A program made the translations under genes and the position numbers. From Clostridia bacterium (lineage in GTDB: Bacteria > Bacillota > Clostridia > Oscillospirales > QAKW01), in the NCBI GenBank assembly GCA_017464525.1, contig JAFTZM010000033.1, forward strand, positions 1-64,000: a stretch of 64,000 bases of DNA, in the 5' to 3' direction. This document shows positions 32,618 through 42,052 of this stretch, piece by piece; positions within the stretch are counted from its first letter, which is position 1, and each line of letters begins with the position of its first letter. Below the pieces are notes generated by a model that saw only the letters and a program-made list of their open reading frames with translations, was not told the DNA's origin and searched no databases.

Positions 32618-35482
32618 ATGCAAAGGAGCAGAGTGATGAAAAAAATATGCAATATACTCTTTGTCGCAGTTTTTTCGTTTGTAAATGCCTTTTCTTTTAT
32701 AGGGTGCCGAGAGATAGAAGCGGAGGCGAAAGAGGTGCGTGCTTGCTGGGTTTCCAGCGTTGGAAATCTTGACTTTCCGTCTAAAATGGGACTGACAGAA
32801 GCCTCATTAAAGGCGGAAATTGATTCTATCGTAGATCATTGCAAGAAAAACGGTTTAAACACGATCTTTTTTCAGGTGCGCCCTATGGGAGACGCTCTTT
32901 ATAGATCAGAAATTTTTCCATGGAGCGTTTATCTGTCCGGTACACAAGGGATTGCACCGGAACATGAGTTTGATCCTCTGGAATACTTTATTAATAGATC
33001 CCACACCTCCGGGATCGAGCTTCATGGATGGATCAATCCCTATAGAATTGGAACCGGGCAAAATGTATGGGAAAAGCTTTCGGCCGATAATCCTGCGAGG
33101 ATTCATCGCGAATATACTGTAACCTGTAATGCCGGTTTATATTATAACCCGGGCCATCCGGAGGCTAGACAGCTTATTTTAAACGGCGTTTCGGAATTGG
33201 TGCGGAATTATGAAATCGACGGAATTCATTTCGATGATTATTTTTATCCCTACAATTTGGAGGGCTTTGATGACAGTGCTGTATATGCGCAGTATGGAAA
33301 CGGCCTTAGCTTAGAGGATTTTCGCCGAGATTCTGTGAATCAACTTGTGAAATCGGTACATACATTGATCAAGACCTTGAACAACGAAGTTCAATTCGGT
33401 ATCAGTCCTTTTGGCATCTGGGCCAATAAATCAATAGATCCTACGGGGAGCGATACCAGCGGAATGAGTTCCTATGCGTCCATTTTCTCCGATAGTAAAA
33501 AGTGGGTGGAGGAAGGTTGGCTGGATTATGTATGCCCTCAGATCTATTGGAGCTTTGAAAATAAAGCGGCGCCCTATGATGTTCTGGTCGATTGGTGGGA
33601 CCAGCTTTGCACCAAAAATAATACAAAACTGTATATTGGTATTGCCCTATATAAAGTCGGCACTGACGAGGATGGTTGGGAAGAGGGGAGTATCATGGAA
33701 AGGCAGCTGCAATACGCTGCGGCAAAGAAAAGCTATGCCGGCCATTGTTTTTTTCGGTACGGTTTGATGATCGAAAATCCTAAGGGTGCATTGGATTCTA
33801 TCCGCAGATACTATGGGGAAGAAACAGCGGCTGTTACGGAAAAGCTTGCAGAACAGCAAATTTCAGCAGAATATGTGGAACTCAAAGCAACGACAGAATT
33901 GAAGATCACGTCTCCGGGAAATGGTGCTGTCTTTACCGAAAAAGGTGTTTCTGTTTCCGGGGTTACAAAGGCTGGAGAAACTGTTACGGTAAATGGGATA
34001 CAGGCCCTTGTGAGCAGCAATGGTTTTTTCTCGGCCTATGTTCCGTTGGATATGGGGATCAATACCCTTACGGTTCGAGCCGGGAATGCTCAAAAAAGGA
34101 TCACCGTTACACGAAAGAATTCCGCTCAGTCGTTAAAGGCTCTTGATCTTACTTCGGCTTATCCCCAAGGAGAAGTGATCCGTAATTCCGGGGATGTGAT
34201 TACCTTTGAGATCGATGGCTCTGCTGGTGCTGCGGTTACTTTATCCAATGGAATCATATCCATCCCATTACTTCCGGTATCGCAGAAGGAGAATCATTAT
34301 ATTGGCAAATGGACGGTTCCTGCTTTTCCGGCAGGAGACAAGCTGGCTTTGAACGATTTTTACTTTGAGGTTTCCGGTAACGGAGCGGTAATTAAGGAAC
34401 CGGCGAATTTAAGCCTTTATCTTTACAACGGCGGGTATTGCGAACAAAGGGTTCTGCAAGCTGATGCCAATATTTTTGATGAAAGTAAAGGCGGTTCACT
34501 AATGGATCATGATCCATTATGTCAAGGTGCCTATGTGAAGGTCGTGGGGGTTGAAGGGACACGCGCTCTCTTAGATAATGGTTTCTGGATAGAGGCTGAA
34601 TTACTTGGGGATGAGGCGGCAACGGGGACTATTGCAGGATACGACTATGATGTGGTGACTGTCTCCTCTAAAAAATATTTCGGTTATTCTTCCTTTTGCG
34701 ATGGAAAATCCCTTGAAATCTCACTTTCTGCAGGCGGTAATCTGAAATTTGATGTGGATTTCGATCAGGCTGATCTGCAATTGAAGCTTGCCCAAACTGT
34801 GCAAAGAAGTACGCTCACATTATCATACCGTTCAGGGCGACAGATCGCCGGTTATGAGATCTTTCCGCAGAAAAATAAAATTACGGTTTATATGCGTTAT
34901 CACACAGATGAACTTTCCGGGAAAACCATTGTGTTGGATGCGGGGCACGGTGGGGAGGATCCCGGCGCTTTGGGACCCGGTGGGATATCCTATCCATCGG
35001 AAAGTGCCTTGAATCTCCTTTTAACAAGTGCTTTGAAGGATGAATTGGAGAAAAAGGGTGTTTATGTTTTGTTGACAAGAACAGCCGATGATACGGTTTC
35101 CTTAGCTCAGCGTGTGGAAAAGTCAACGGAGATTGCACCGGATCTTTTTATTTCGCTTCATCATAATGCGGCAGATCAGACTGCAGATTTCAATGCGGTT
35201 TCCGGTGGGCTGACGCTTTATTCTTCGCCGATTTCCGAAATTCTTGCCCAATGCCTGGCGAATAATCTGTGGGATGGAATTTCTGGCGAAGGTAAGGTTC
35301 CCTTCCGGCGGCAAAGCCTCTATGTTTGCCGCCAAACAAGATATCCTTCTGTACTGGTCGAGGCTGGTTATTTGTGCAATCCTTTGGAATATGAAATGCT
35401 TTGCCAAGAGGATATTGCTCGAAAAATTGCAGAGAATATTGTAAAAGGGCTTGAAAACTATTTTGTAACAGTTTGTTCATGA
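32618..35482 (+). CDS. fusion of GHL10 (DigH/YngK-like) glycosyl hydrolase and N-acetylmuramoyl-L-alanine amidase
   Basis: A 954-residue secreted wall enzyme. Domains: signal with a lipobox-like SFIGC near residue 30; GHL10/UPF0748 TIM-barrel at about 40-395 (EVRACWVSSVGNLDFPSKMG, NTIFFQVRPMGDALY, IDGIHFDDYFYP, WLDYVCPQIYWSFE); a small Ig/glucodextranase-like beta domain at 425-505 (ITSPGNGAVFTEKGVSVSGV); further beta regions at 510-760; and Amidase_3 at about 768-950 (TIVLDAGHGGEDPGALGPGG, LFISLHHNA, VLVEAGYLCNP). GHL10 members such as E. coli DigH cut glycan strands already stripped of peptides, and Amidase_3 enzymes do the stripping, so one polypeptide holds both steps. The start may be the ATG at 32618 or, with the AAAGGAG at 32621-32627, more likely the ATG at 32636. 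Dual activity is inferred; no assay is implied. Confidence 0.88.
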   Translation: MQRSRVMKKICNILFVAVFSFVNAFSFIGCREIEAEAKEVRACWVSSVGNLDFPSKMGLTEASLKAEIDSIVDHCKKNGLNTIFFQVRPMGDALYRSEIFPWSVYLSGTQGIAPEHEFDPLEYFINRSHTSGIELHGWINPYRIGTGQNVWEKLSADNPARIHREYTVTCNAGLYYNPGHPEARQLILNGVSELVRNYEIDGIHFDDYFYPYNLEGFDDSAVYAQYGNGLSLEDFRRDSVNQLVKSVHTLIKTLNNEVQFGISPFGIWANKSIDPTGSDTSGMSSYASIFSDSKKWVEEGWLDYVCPQIYWSFENKAAPYDVLVDWWDQLCTKNNTKLYIGIALYKVGTDEDGWEEGSIMERQLQYAAAKKSYAGHCFFRYGLMIENPKGALDSIRRYYGEETAAVTEKLAEQQISAEYVELKATTELKITSPGNGAVFTEKGVSVSGVTKAGETVTVNGIQALVSSNGFFSAYVPLDMGINTLTVRAGNAQKRITVTRKNSAQSLKALDLTSAYPQGEVIRNSGDVITFEIDGSAGAAVTLSNGIISIPLLPVSQKENHYIGKWTVPAFPAGDKLALNDFYFEVSGNGAVIKEPANLSLYLYNGGYCEQRVLQADANIFDESKGGSLMDHDPLCQGAYVKVVGVEGTRALLDNGFWIEAELLGDEAATGTIAGYDYDVVTVSSKKYFGYSSFCDGKSLEISLSAGGNLKFDVDFDQADLQLKLAQTVQRSTLTLSYRSGRQIAGYEIFPQKNKITVYMRYHTDELSGKTIVLDAGHGGEDPGALGPGGISYPSESALNLLLTSALKDELEKKGVYVLLTRTADDTVSLAQRVEKSTEIAPDLFISLHHNAADQTADFNAVSGGLTLYSSPISEILAQCLANNLWDGISGEGKVPFRRQSLYVCRQTRYPSVLVEAGYLCNPLEYEMLCQEDIARKIAENIVKGLENYFVTVCS

Positions 35483-35572
35483 ATTTCCTGAACTTAATCC
35501 TTTTCATTTGAGGATTTTCGTGGTAAAATAAAATGTAATTCAATGATAGAGTTTAAAAATAAGGAGCAAACG

Positions 35573-36832
35573 ATGGAATTTTATCAGGAAAAACCCCGTA
35601 AGGGTGTGATCTGTAATTATGGAATTACCGACCATTTTAAATCCAGCTATCTGGCGGTGGATTTTGTGATGCCTTTGACGGTAGAAAATGCTACCGGAAT
35701 GTCTTTGCTTGCCGGCGTGATCAGCCGGGGCTGTAAAGCATATCCGCAGATGGATCTGATCAGCCGGTATCTGGCGCGTCACTACGGTGCATCTTTTTCG
35801 ATCAATGCAAGCAAGGCGGGAGAGTTGGAAATCTTAACCTTTGCTTTTACCTATCTGGATAATGAGTATGCCATTGACGGCGAGGATATCCGTGGAGCCG
35901 TGATCGCCTTATTCAAAGAGATGGTTTTCCATCCTTTGGCAGAAAACGGTGCATTTACTGCAGAGTACGTGGAGCAGGAGAAAACGAATCTTTCCGATAA
36001 AATAATCGGTCTTTTCAATGATAAACGAATCTATTCCTTGGAGCGCTGCAAAGCATTGATGTGTGGCGATGAGGCATTTGGTATCAATGAAATGGGAGAT
36101 CGGGAAACACTCAGCGCCTTTGATGCCCATTCCCTGTATGCTTATTTTGAGCGTATGATGAGCGAGGCTTACGTTGTGATCAGTTATGTCGGAAAGGATC
36201 GGGCTCATTTCCTCGGAGAATTAGCGGATGGTTTTACAGACCGTTCTGATGTGATGCCGGAAACAGTTGTGAAAACTGCCGGAAAGCTTCAAGAGATCGT
36301 AGAACCCATGGATTTGAATCAAAGTAAGCTGAATCTGGGCTTCCGCCTTGGCAGATCTGCTTTAAATAACGGCGCTGCTTGCAGATTGTTTAATGTTTTA
36401 TATGGTGGAAGTGCGAATTCTAAGCTTTTCATGAATGTGAGAGAGCGCTTGTCCCTTTGCTATTACTGCTCTTCTATTATAGATCGCTTTAAAAATGTTA
36501 TGTTTGTTTCCAGCGGTGTAGAGGCTTCTAAGTATGAAGAAGCGCGCGGTGAGATCGAAGCACAGCTGGCCGCTGTTGCTGCCGGGGAATTTACAGATGA
36601 AGAGTTGGAAAATGCAAGAGTTTATCTGATCGATAGCATTCGTGGTTTTCTGGATAGCGAGGGTGCGCTCGCTTCATTGATGTTGTCCGGAACCTTACGG
36701 AATGAGATGAAAACACCGGAACAAGAAATTGAGGATATTTCAAAGGTGACTCGCTCAGAAATTGTTGAGATTGCACGGGAGGTAACCTTGGATACGGTTT
36801 ATTTATTGAAGGGAGTTCATAACGAAGCATGA
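35573..36832 (+). CDS. yfmF: M16-family peptidase-like protein, inactive-type subunit (YfmF-like)
   Basis: A 419-residue protein with the two-lobed M16 (pitrilysin-like) fold but without the HxxEH zinc motif: where it should occur the sequence is GMSLLAGVISRGCKAYPQM. It resembles the Firmicutes YfmF proteins, which are always paired with an HxxEH-containing partner and are annotated as associated with EF-P 5-aminopentanol modification. The frame is open from 35543, but AAGGAG at 35561-35566 sets the start at ATG 35573. It overlaps the partner gene by 4 bases. A heterodimer with the next product is the natural inference. Confidence 0.85.
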   Translation: MEFYQEKPRKGVICNYGITDHFKSSYLAVDFVMPLTVENATGMSLLAGVISRGCKAYPQMDLISRYLARHYGASFSINASKAGELEILTFAFTYLDNEYAIDGEDIRGAVIALFKEMVFHPLAENGAFTAEYVEQEKTNLSDKIIGLFNDKRIYSLERCKALMCGDEAFGINEMGDRETLSAFDAHSLYAYFERMMSEAYVVISYVGKDRAHFLGELADGFTDRSDVMPETVVKTAGKLQEIVEPMDLNQSKLNLGFRLGRSALNNGAACRLFNVLYGGSANSKLFMNVRERLSLCYYCSSIIDRFKNVMFVSSGVEASKYEEARGEIEAQLAAVAAGEFTDEELENARVYLIDSIRGFLDSEGALASLMLSGTLRNEMKTPEQEIEDISKVTRSEIVEIAREVTLDTVYLLKGVHNEA

Positions 36833-38118
36833 CGAATTCAAAAGTTTTTGCCTGTCCGGTCATTGGAGAAGCGTATGAAAAGGTAATCCATTCCAGCGGA
36901 TTGACCGTGTATTTTATGAAAAAGCAGGAAAAAGCCAAAAAGGCCGCAATGATTGCTGCAAAGTTTGGCTCCATCAATTATACCTTTACGGCACCGGATG
37001 GTCGCCGGGTAACCGTTCCGAACGGAACTGCCCATTTTTTGGAGCACAAGCTTTTTGAGGGAGAAAAGGGCAACGCCTTTGATTTCTATGCAAAAACCGG
37101 TGCCAAAGCCAACGCCTACACCTCTAACGATAAAACGGCTTATTATTTTGTTTGCAGTGATCACTTTGAAGAAAATCTTGATGTTTTGCTTTCTTTTGTT
37201 ACACATCCTTATCTGACAAAAGAAAATGTTGAAAAGGAAAAAGGAATCATTGCTCAGGAAATCAAGATGTATGAGGATGAACCCGGCTGGCAGGGGTATT
37301 TCACAATGGTGCAGGGTCTGTATCAGGAGCACCCCATTCGCCGTGATATTGCCGGTACAGTTGAGGATATTTATTCCCTGACTCCCGAAATCCTGATGGA
37401 CTGCTATAATACCTTTTATCATCCCAGCAATCTGGTGATGGCAGTTGTGGGGGATGTGGACAAGAATGTTGTGTTTGAAGCCATTGACCGTTATTTCCCG
37501 GGGAATACAGATATTTCTGTCGGAGATATGCCGATCATTGAACCGGACCCGGCAGGGGAGCGATATGTGGAAAAAGCAATGCTGGTATCCCGCCCCATCT
37601 TTCATCTTGGCTTTAAGGATAACGATACGGATGTGTCCGGTAAAGAACTTTCAAAAAAAGAAATGGAAGTGGATATTTTGCTGGAGTATCTTTTTGGGAA
37701 ATCCTCGCCATTTTTTAAAGAACTGTATGAATCCGGTGTGATCAATCATGAATTTGATTGTTGGTATGATTTATCCGATTATTTCTCTTTCTGTGTGATC
37801 AATGGCGAAAGCGATGACCCCAAAAAGGTCGAGAGGTGTGCATTTGAGCATATTTCTGAATTAAAAAGATCTGGTATAGATGAAGAACGTTTTCGTGAAA
37901 TTCGGAACGGATTGTATGGCTCCTTAGTAATGGAGACTGATCAGGCTTATAGTATGGCCAACCGTATGGTCGGTAATTATTTAAACGGTGCAGAGACATT
38001 TGATGCCATTGAGGTACTCCATGAAATCACAACTGAGGATCTGCAAAAGCGTGCGGAAAAGATGTTTGCAGAGGAACGGAGCTGTTTGTCTGTGATCTAT
38101 CCGTTGAAGGAGGAATAA
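36829..38118 (+). CDS. yfmH: M16-family zinc peptidase, active subunit (YfmH-like)
   Basis: A 429-residue M16 peptidase. The inverted zinc motif HxxEH is present in GTAHFLEHKLFEGEKG, with the downstream Glu ligand expected in NVEKEKGIIAQEIKMYEDEP. The second lobe (from about 190) contains the usual GDVDKNVVFEAIDRYFP. It overlaps the inactive partner by ATGA and is followed after 2 bases by lgt. The pair is widely conserved in Firmicutes, and the target peptide is unknown. Confidence 0.9.
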   Translation: MTNSKVFACPVIGEAYEKVIHSSGLTVYFMKKQEKAKKAAMIAAKFGSINYTFTAPDGRRVTVPNGTAHFLEHKLFEGEKGNAFDFYAKTGAKANAYTSNDKTAYYFVCSDHFEENLDVLLSFVTHPYLTKENVEKEKGIIAQEIKMYEDEPGWQGYFTMVQGLYQEHPIRRDIAGTVEDIYSLTPEILMDCYNTFYHPSNLVMAVVGDVDKNVVFEAIDRYFPGNTDISVGDMPIIEPDPAGERYVEKAMLVSRPIFHLGFKDNDTDVSGKELSKKEMEVDILLEYLFGKSSPFFKELYESGVINHEFDCWYDLSDYFSFCVINGESDDPKKVERCAFEHISELKRSGIDEERFREIRNGLYGSLVMETDQAYSMANRMVGNYLNGAETFDAIEVLHEITTEDLQKRAEKMFAEERSCLSVIYPLKEE

Positions 38119-38120
38119 AA

Positions 38121-39077
38121 TTGGATTATAATACTGTTTCGTTTCCGGGTCTTGGGATTGGTGAATTTACCATCAATCCCACCGCCTTTAAAATTACTGA
38201 AAATATTACCATTGAATGGTATGCCATTATTATTTGCGCTGCAATTTTTATTGCATATTTTGTGTGTGATCGTTTGGCAAAGCGGTTTGAGATCGATAGC
38301 AACGATATTTTGGATGGTTTACTTGTCGGTCTGCCCGCCGGCTTTGTTGGAGCCCGGGTGTGGTACATATTGGGTGATCTTAAGAATTTCGATTCATTTA
38401 TCGATATGATCAGCGTGTGGAACGGTGGCCTTGCGATCTACGGCGGAATCTTTGGGGCGTGTCTTGCTACATTTTTTGTGTGCAGACATAAAAGGATCTC
38501 CTTTTTAAATCTGATGGATCTGGTAGGTATAGGATTCATGATTGGTCAGATCATCGGCCGTTGGGGCAATTTTGCCAATGTGGAAGTTTTTGGGGTTCAG
38601 ACCGATTTGCCCTGGCGAATGGGGGTTGGTGTGGATTGCATCGCTGAGTATGTTCACCCGCTGTTTTTGTATGAATCTCTTTGGAATTTGCTGGGCCTTT
38701 TGATTATTTTTGCTTATATGGACTCCCGAAAATTTAACGGGGAACTGTTCTTTATGTATTGCGCTTGGTATGGGATCGGTCGCGCCTGGATGGAGCCTTT
38801 ACGAGATACTGCTTATAATTTGAAGATTTTCGGTGTTCGTGTTAATTTGGTACTGGCCATTGTAGTGGCGATCGCTGCAATTGCATCGATCATCGTGATC
38901 CGAATCAAACAGCCTGTGGTTTTGATGATCGATGGAAAATATAGAAAAGAACCCAAAGCGGTTTATGAATCTCAGTTTGATTATGCGATGAATTCTGAAG
39001 AAGATTCTTTGGTTTCTGAAGAGGATACTCTTTCTGAAACAGAAGAATCAGCAGAATCTTCGGAGGAGGATGAATAA
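38121..39077 (+). CDS. lgt: prolipoprotein diacylglyceryl transferase
   Basis: Transfers diacylglycerol from phosphatidylglycerol to the lipobox cysteine of lipoproteins, the first step of their maturation at the membrane. A 318-residue protein with seven membrane helices and the family signatures YGGIFGACLATFFVCRH and MIGQIIGRWGNFANVEVFG (the conserved Lgt signature region), plus YESLWNLLGL. It begins with TTG behind AGGAGG at 38109-38114. The last 35 residues are a very acidic Glu/Ser tail (SEEDTLSETEESAESSEEDE) not needed by the family. Its substrates in this window include the two lipoproteins after rluB. Confidence 0.95.
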   Translation: MDYNTVSFPGLGIGEFTINPTAFKITENITIEWYAIIICAAIFIAYFVCDRLAKRFEIDSNDILDGLLVGLPAGFVGARVWYILGDLKNFDSFIDMISVWNGGLAIYGGIFGACLATFFVCRHKRISFLNLMDLVGIGFMIGQIIGRWGNFANVEVFGVQTDLPWRMGVGVDCIAEYVHPLFLYESLWNLLGLLIIFAYMDSRKFNGELFFMYCAWYGIGRAWMEPLRDTAYNLKIFGVRVNLVLAIVVAIAAIASIIVIRIKQPVVLMIDGKYRKEPKAVYESQFDYAMNSEEDSLVSEEDTLSETEESAESSEEDE

Positions 39078-39937
39078 TGGCTAAAATTATTGATGGAAAA
39101 TACATTGCGCAGCAGGTTCGCTGTGAAATTAAAGCCGAAACCCAGGCTTTAATCGCCGCAGGGATCCGACCCGGTCTTGCTGTGATTATTGTTGGTGAGG
39201 ACAGCGCTTCAAAGGTGTACGTACGTAATAAAATCAAGGCTTGCGCTGAGGTGGGGTTTCATTCTGAAAATTATGAGCTTCCTGCTGAAACAGAGCAAGA
39301 AGAGCTTCTTTCCTTGATAAAAAAGCTGAATGCCGATCCAGCCATTCATGGGATATTGGTTCAACTTCCGCTGCCCCGGCATTTAGATGAAAATAAAGTG
39401 ATTGCGGCCATTGATCCCAAAAAGGATGTGGATGCTTTTCATATTCAAAATGTGGGGAAGATCATGCTTGGTCAATATGATTTTTTGCCCTGTACTCCCG
39501 CCGGTGTTATGAAGCTTTTGGAATACAGCGGAATCGATGTGGCAGGAAAGGATTGTGTTGTGGTAGGCCGAAGCAACATTGTGGGAAAACCGCAGGCAAT
39601 GCTGCTGCTTCATGCAAATGGAACTGTGCAGATCTGCCATTCCAAAACTAAGAATCTTGCAGAAAAAACCGCTTCCGCAGATATCCTTATTGTCGCGATC
39701 GGTAAAGCTAAATTTATCACCGGCGATATGATCAAAGAGGGTGCTGTGGTGATCGATGTGGGAATGGACCGGGATGAAAACGGAAAACTTTGCGGGGATG
39801 TGGATTTTGATTCCTGCTTTGACAAAGCCTCCTACCTTACCCCGGTTCCCGGCGGCGTCGGTCCTATGACAATAACGATGCTTCTTAGAAACACCCTTTC
39901 CGCTGCTAAACTTTCTATGAAACAGGATATAAAATAA
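39077..39937 (+). CDS. folD: bifunctional methylenetetrahydrofolate dehydrogenase/cyclohydrolase
   Basis: FolD interconverts methylene-, methenyl- and formyl-tetrahydrofolate in the cytoplasm. The 286-residue protein has the family motifs VGEDSASKVYVRNKIKAC (with the catalytic Lys), HGILVQLPLPRHLDENKV, PCTPAGVMKLLEYSGI, the NADP-binding VVVGRSNIVGKPQAMLL and the C-terminal TPVPGGVGPMTITMLLRNT. It overlaps lgt by one base (TAATG) and is followed by a membrane gene at a similar overlap. Confidence 0.96.
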   Translation: MAKIIDGKYIAQQVRCEIKAETQALIAAGIRPGLAVIIVGEDSASKVYVRNKIKACAEVGFHSENYELPAETEQEELLSLIKKLNADPAIHGILVQLPLPRHLDENKVIAAIDPKKDVDAFHIQNVGKIMLGQYDFLPCTPAGVMKLLEYSGIDVAGKDCVVVGRSNIVGKPQAMLLLHANGTVQICHSKTKNLAEKTASADILIVAIGKAKFITGDMIKEGAVVIDVGMDRDENGKLCGDVDFDSCFDKASYLTPVPGGVGPMTITMLLRNTLSAAKLSMKQDIK

Positions 39938-40647
39938 TGGATAATATTATCTCTAACCTGAATATTGCGATCCCGGCTATTTTTATGGGTGCTGTGATTC
40001 CCTGCGCTGTTCTAATTGGTTTGCTGATCCGTGGCAGAAAAAAGCAAATTAGCTTTGTTCCGGTTTTATACGGCTTTGGAACTTTTTTTGCAGCATTGAT
40101 CGCTGTTGCCGTGCTTGCCTTGGTCCTTAGCCAGATATTTTTTCCTTCTATTGCGCTTTCAAACACTTCGGATGCAAAGGTCTATATCTATGCCGGAGGA
40201 GCGATCATATTACTGCTGCTTTATCTTTGCACGGAAGCCTTGAAGCTCATCAGCTTTCAAACGGTTCTAAAATCTGAAAAGAAGGATTGCGCCGGGGTTA
40301 CTTTTGGCTGCGGGTTTGTTTTGGCTCAGAATTTGCTGATCTTCGGCTTACTCTATACCGGTGATATGGATCTGAGCCAGGCGATTGCTTTTGGTTTGCT
40401 GATGCTGATCAGTGGTGTGATTTATATTTTGATGTCTGTGATCGGCTATCAGTTTGCAATGGAGAAGCAACGTTATGCAGGATCTGCGATTGTATTTCTC
40501 TACTTTTTGATGTTTGCCGTGATGCTTCTTTTTGCGAACATCTATATCACCTATGGCTATATCGTATTACTTTTAGCATTTGTTTTAGTGATTTCTTATA
40601 TCACTTTGCCGCTTCCCTTTAAGAAGAAAAAGGAGAATATAGAATGA
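39937..40647 (+). CDS. polytopic membrane protein, possible degenerate YhfC-like protein
   Basis: A 236-residue protein with about seven membrane helices. The layout, and a TEALKLISFQTVLKSEKKDC / FGCGFVLAQNLLI stretch, recall the YhfC family, in which this place carries E-E, GHG and E residues of a putative intramembrane protease. Those residues are absent here. I therefore suggest only a distant, non-catalytic relative. It overlaps folD by one base and the next membrane gene by 4 bases, so lgt, folD and these two are one operon. Confidence 0.5.
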   Translation: MDNIISNLNIAIPAIFMGAVIPCAVLIGLLIRGRKKQISFVPVLYGFGTFFAALIAVAVLALVLSQIFFPSIALSNTSDAKVYIYAGGAIILLLLYLCTEALKLISFQTVLKSEKKDCAGVTFGCGFVLAQNLLIFGLLYTGDMDLSQAIAFGLLMLISGVIYILMSVIGYQFAMEKQRYAGSAIVFLYFLMFAVMLLFANIYITYGYIVLLLAFVLVISYITLPLPFKKKKENIE

Positions 40648-41435
40648 TTGAAATTTTGCTGTGCTATATTTTTGCTTTTCTGGTTTGTATTGCCGGGTTG
40701 GCCGGAATCTATCTTTTTTTTAAAAAGAAACTGCAGGTCAAACTCCATTGGGGCGCCCTCTCTATCGGAGTAATTACTGCAGTAGTATACTTTTTTATCA
40801 TCATGCTGTTGTTTCAGGCAACCTTCCGCACTGAATATTATTATAACACACCCTTTTTTCGCAGCATGGTGGGCGGCTTGTTCTTGGCTTTGCTTGCGCT
40901 GGCAAGATATATGCTGGTGAAGGTGATTTGTTTTAACCGTTATAAAGAGGATCTGGGATATTCTTTTTCATTTGGTTTTGGTGCGGCACCGGCTGTATTT
41001 CTTGCAATTTATCTTTTGATCATGGCTTTGGTTATTGCAGGAAATGGTATTTTTAACGGTCCATGCGTGATCGAAGAGGAAGGATATCTCAGTTTTGCGG
41101 ATAATACTATTATCAGTGTATTCCGCCCGGCAGCAGGGCACATCTCTTTTGCGGTAATGTTTGTTTTATTGCCTGTTATGATGCTTCTTTCAGCGCATTT
41201 GCTGTGGCGGATCAGCGAAAAAAAGTATAACGCTGCGGTATCTGTTGTGTGGGTCATTCTTTTTTCGTTGTTAGAAACGATCGCGATTCTGCCGATCCCA
41301 TTTATTAACATGTATGCATTAAAGCATTGGCAGCTGTTGTTGATCGTTGCTGTAACAACTGCCATCGGCGTTATTTTGCTGAAATTTATGCCGAAGGAAA
41401 AGAAGCCTTCTAATTATATAAAGCAGTTTGAATAA
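40644..41435 (+). CDS. polytopic membrane protein of unknown function
   Basis: A 263-residue protein with seven or eight membrane helices. Its centre (ALARYMLVKVICFNRYKEDL, then SFGFGAAPAVFLAIYLLIMA) lines up by eye with the same part of the preceding protein, which suggests the two are diverged paralogs of one fold. A hydrophilic loop at about 145-165 carries CVIEEEGYLSFADNT. I recognise no function. It is the last gene of the lgt-folD operon and ends in convergence with a minus-strand gene, overlapping it by 26 bases. Confidence 0.55.
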   Translation: MIEILLCYIFAFLVCIAGLAGIYLFFKKKLQVKLHWGALSIGVITAVVYFFIIMLLFQATFRTEYYYNTPFFRSMVGGLFLALLALARYMLVKVICFNRYKEDLGYSFSFGFGAAPAVFLAIYLLIMALVIAGNGIFNGPCVIEEEGYLSFADNTIISVFRPAAGHISFAVMFVLLPVMMLLSAHLLWRISEKKYNAAVSVVWVILFSLLETIAILPIPFINMYALKHWQLLLIVAVTTAIGVILLKFMPKEKKPSNYIKQFE

Positions 41436-42015
41436 CAGTGGGTATGCTTTCTTTGAAGCTGATGCCTTTTTCCGAAAGACTGATCTGATCAAAAGGAACT
41501 TCCAATAAATCGTTTAGTCCTGTATATTCGTCGATATAGGGGGTTGCCGCAGCCGCGGGCAAAGTGTAGCCGGAAAAGGTAATTGTATCCGCAATAAAAC
41601 ACCCGTTTCCTCGGTCGTTTTCTCCCACATGGCCTTTAACCGTTAAAGTTTCATTTTTTAAGGCGCTTAATAGTGCGGAATAAGGTTCTAATTCGTTGCA
41701 GATAGCGATCAGTCGGTCCGGCTCGGATAATTGCCCTTTCAGGATGAACTTTCCTTCATCTTCACCCTGAAAACTGATTTCGTCCAGAAAACCCAGTTCG
41801 GACAGGTTATCTTCAATTAATGAGCTAAAGGCCTCATTTGAGTAATAGCCTGCGCTGTTTTCGATGGATGTGTCCTGGGGTGTCTGCTCGGATAATTCCC
41901 CTTGAGTTGATTGCGGGCGCATCATATATAGCACGGTCAGGCCCATGCCTAAAATAAAGACCGTGATGAAGAAGGCCGTCCATTTCACTTTATAGTAGCT
42001 CCATGTCTTTTTCAT
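41410..42015 (-). CDS. type II membrane-anchored protein of unknown function
   Basis: A 201-residue protein with one N-terminal membrane helix (WTAFFITVFILGMGLTVLYM) and an extracytoplasmic domain. The outer part contains SSLIEDNLSELGFLDEISFQ, KFILKGQLSEPDRLIAICNE and a repeated 'gain of function at low level' beta-alpha pattern typical of BON-like or YpmS-like domains: YpmS family proteins of Firmicutes have the same topology, and this may be one. The frame is open to 42156, but AAAGGATC before the ATG at 42015 decides the start. It is divergent from the VanY-type gene with only 37 bases between start codons. Confidence 0.65.
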   Translation of the reverse strand: MKKTWSYYKVKWTAFFITVFILGMGLTVLYMMRPQSTQGELSEQTPQDTSIENSAGYYSNEAFSSLIEDNLSELGFLDEISFQGEDEGKFILKGQLSEPDRLIAICNELEPYSALLSALKNETLTVKGHVGENDRGNGCFIADTITFSGYTLPAAAATPYIDEYTGLNDLLEVPFDQISLSEKGISFKESIPTVIQTALYN

Positions 42016-42052
42016 TTGCTTGATCCTTTCATTAAAATACGGAGGTTTTTGT

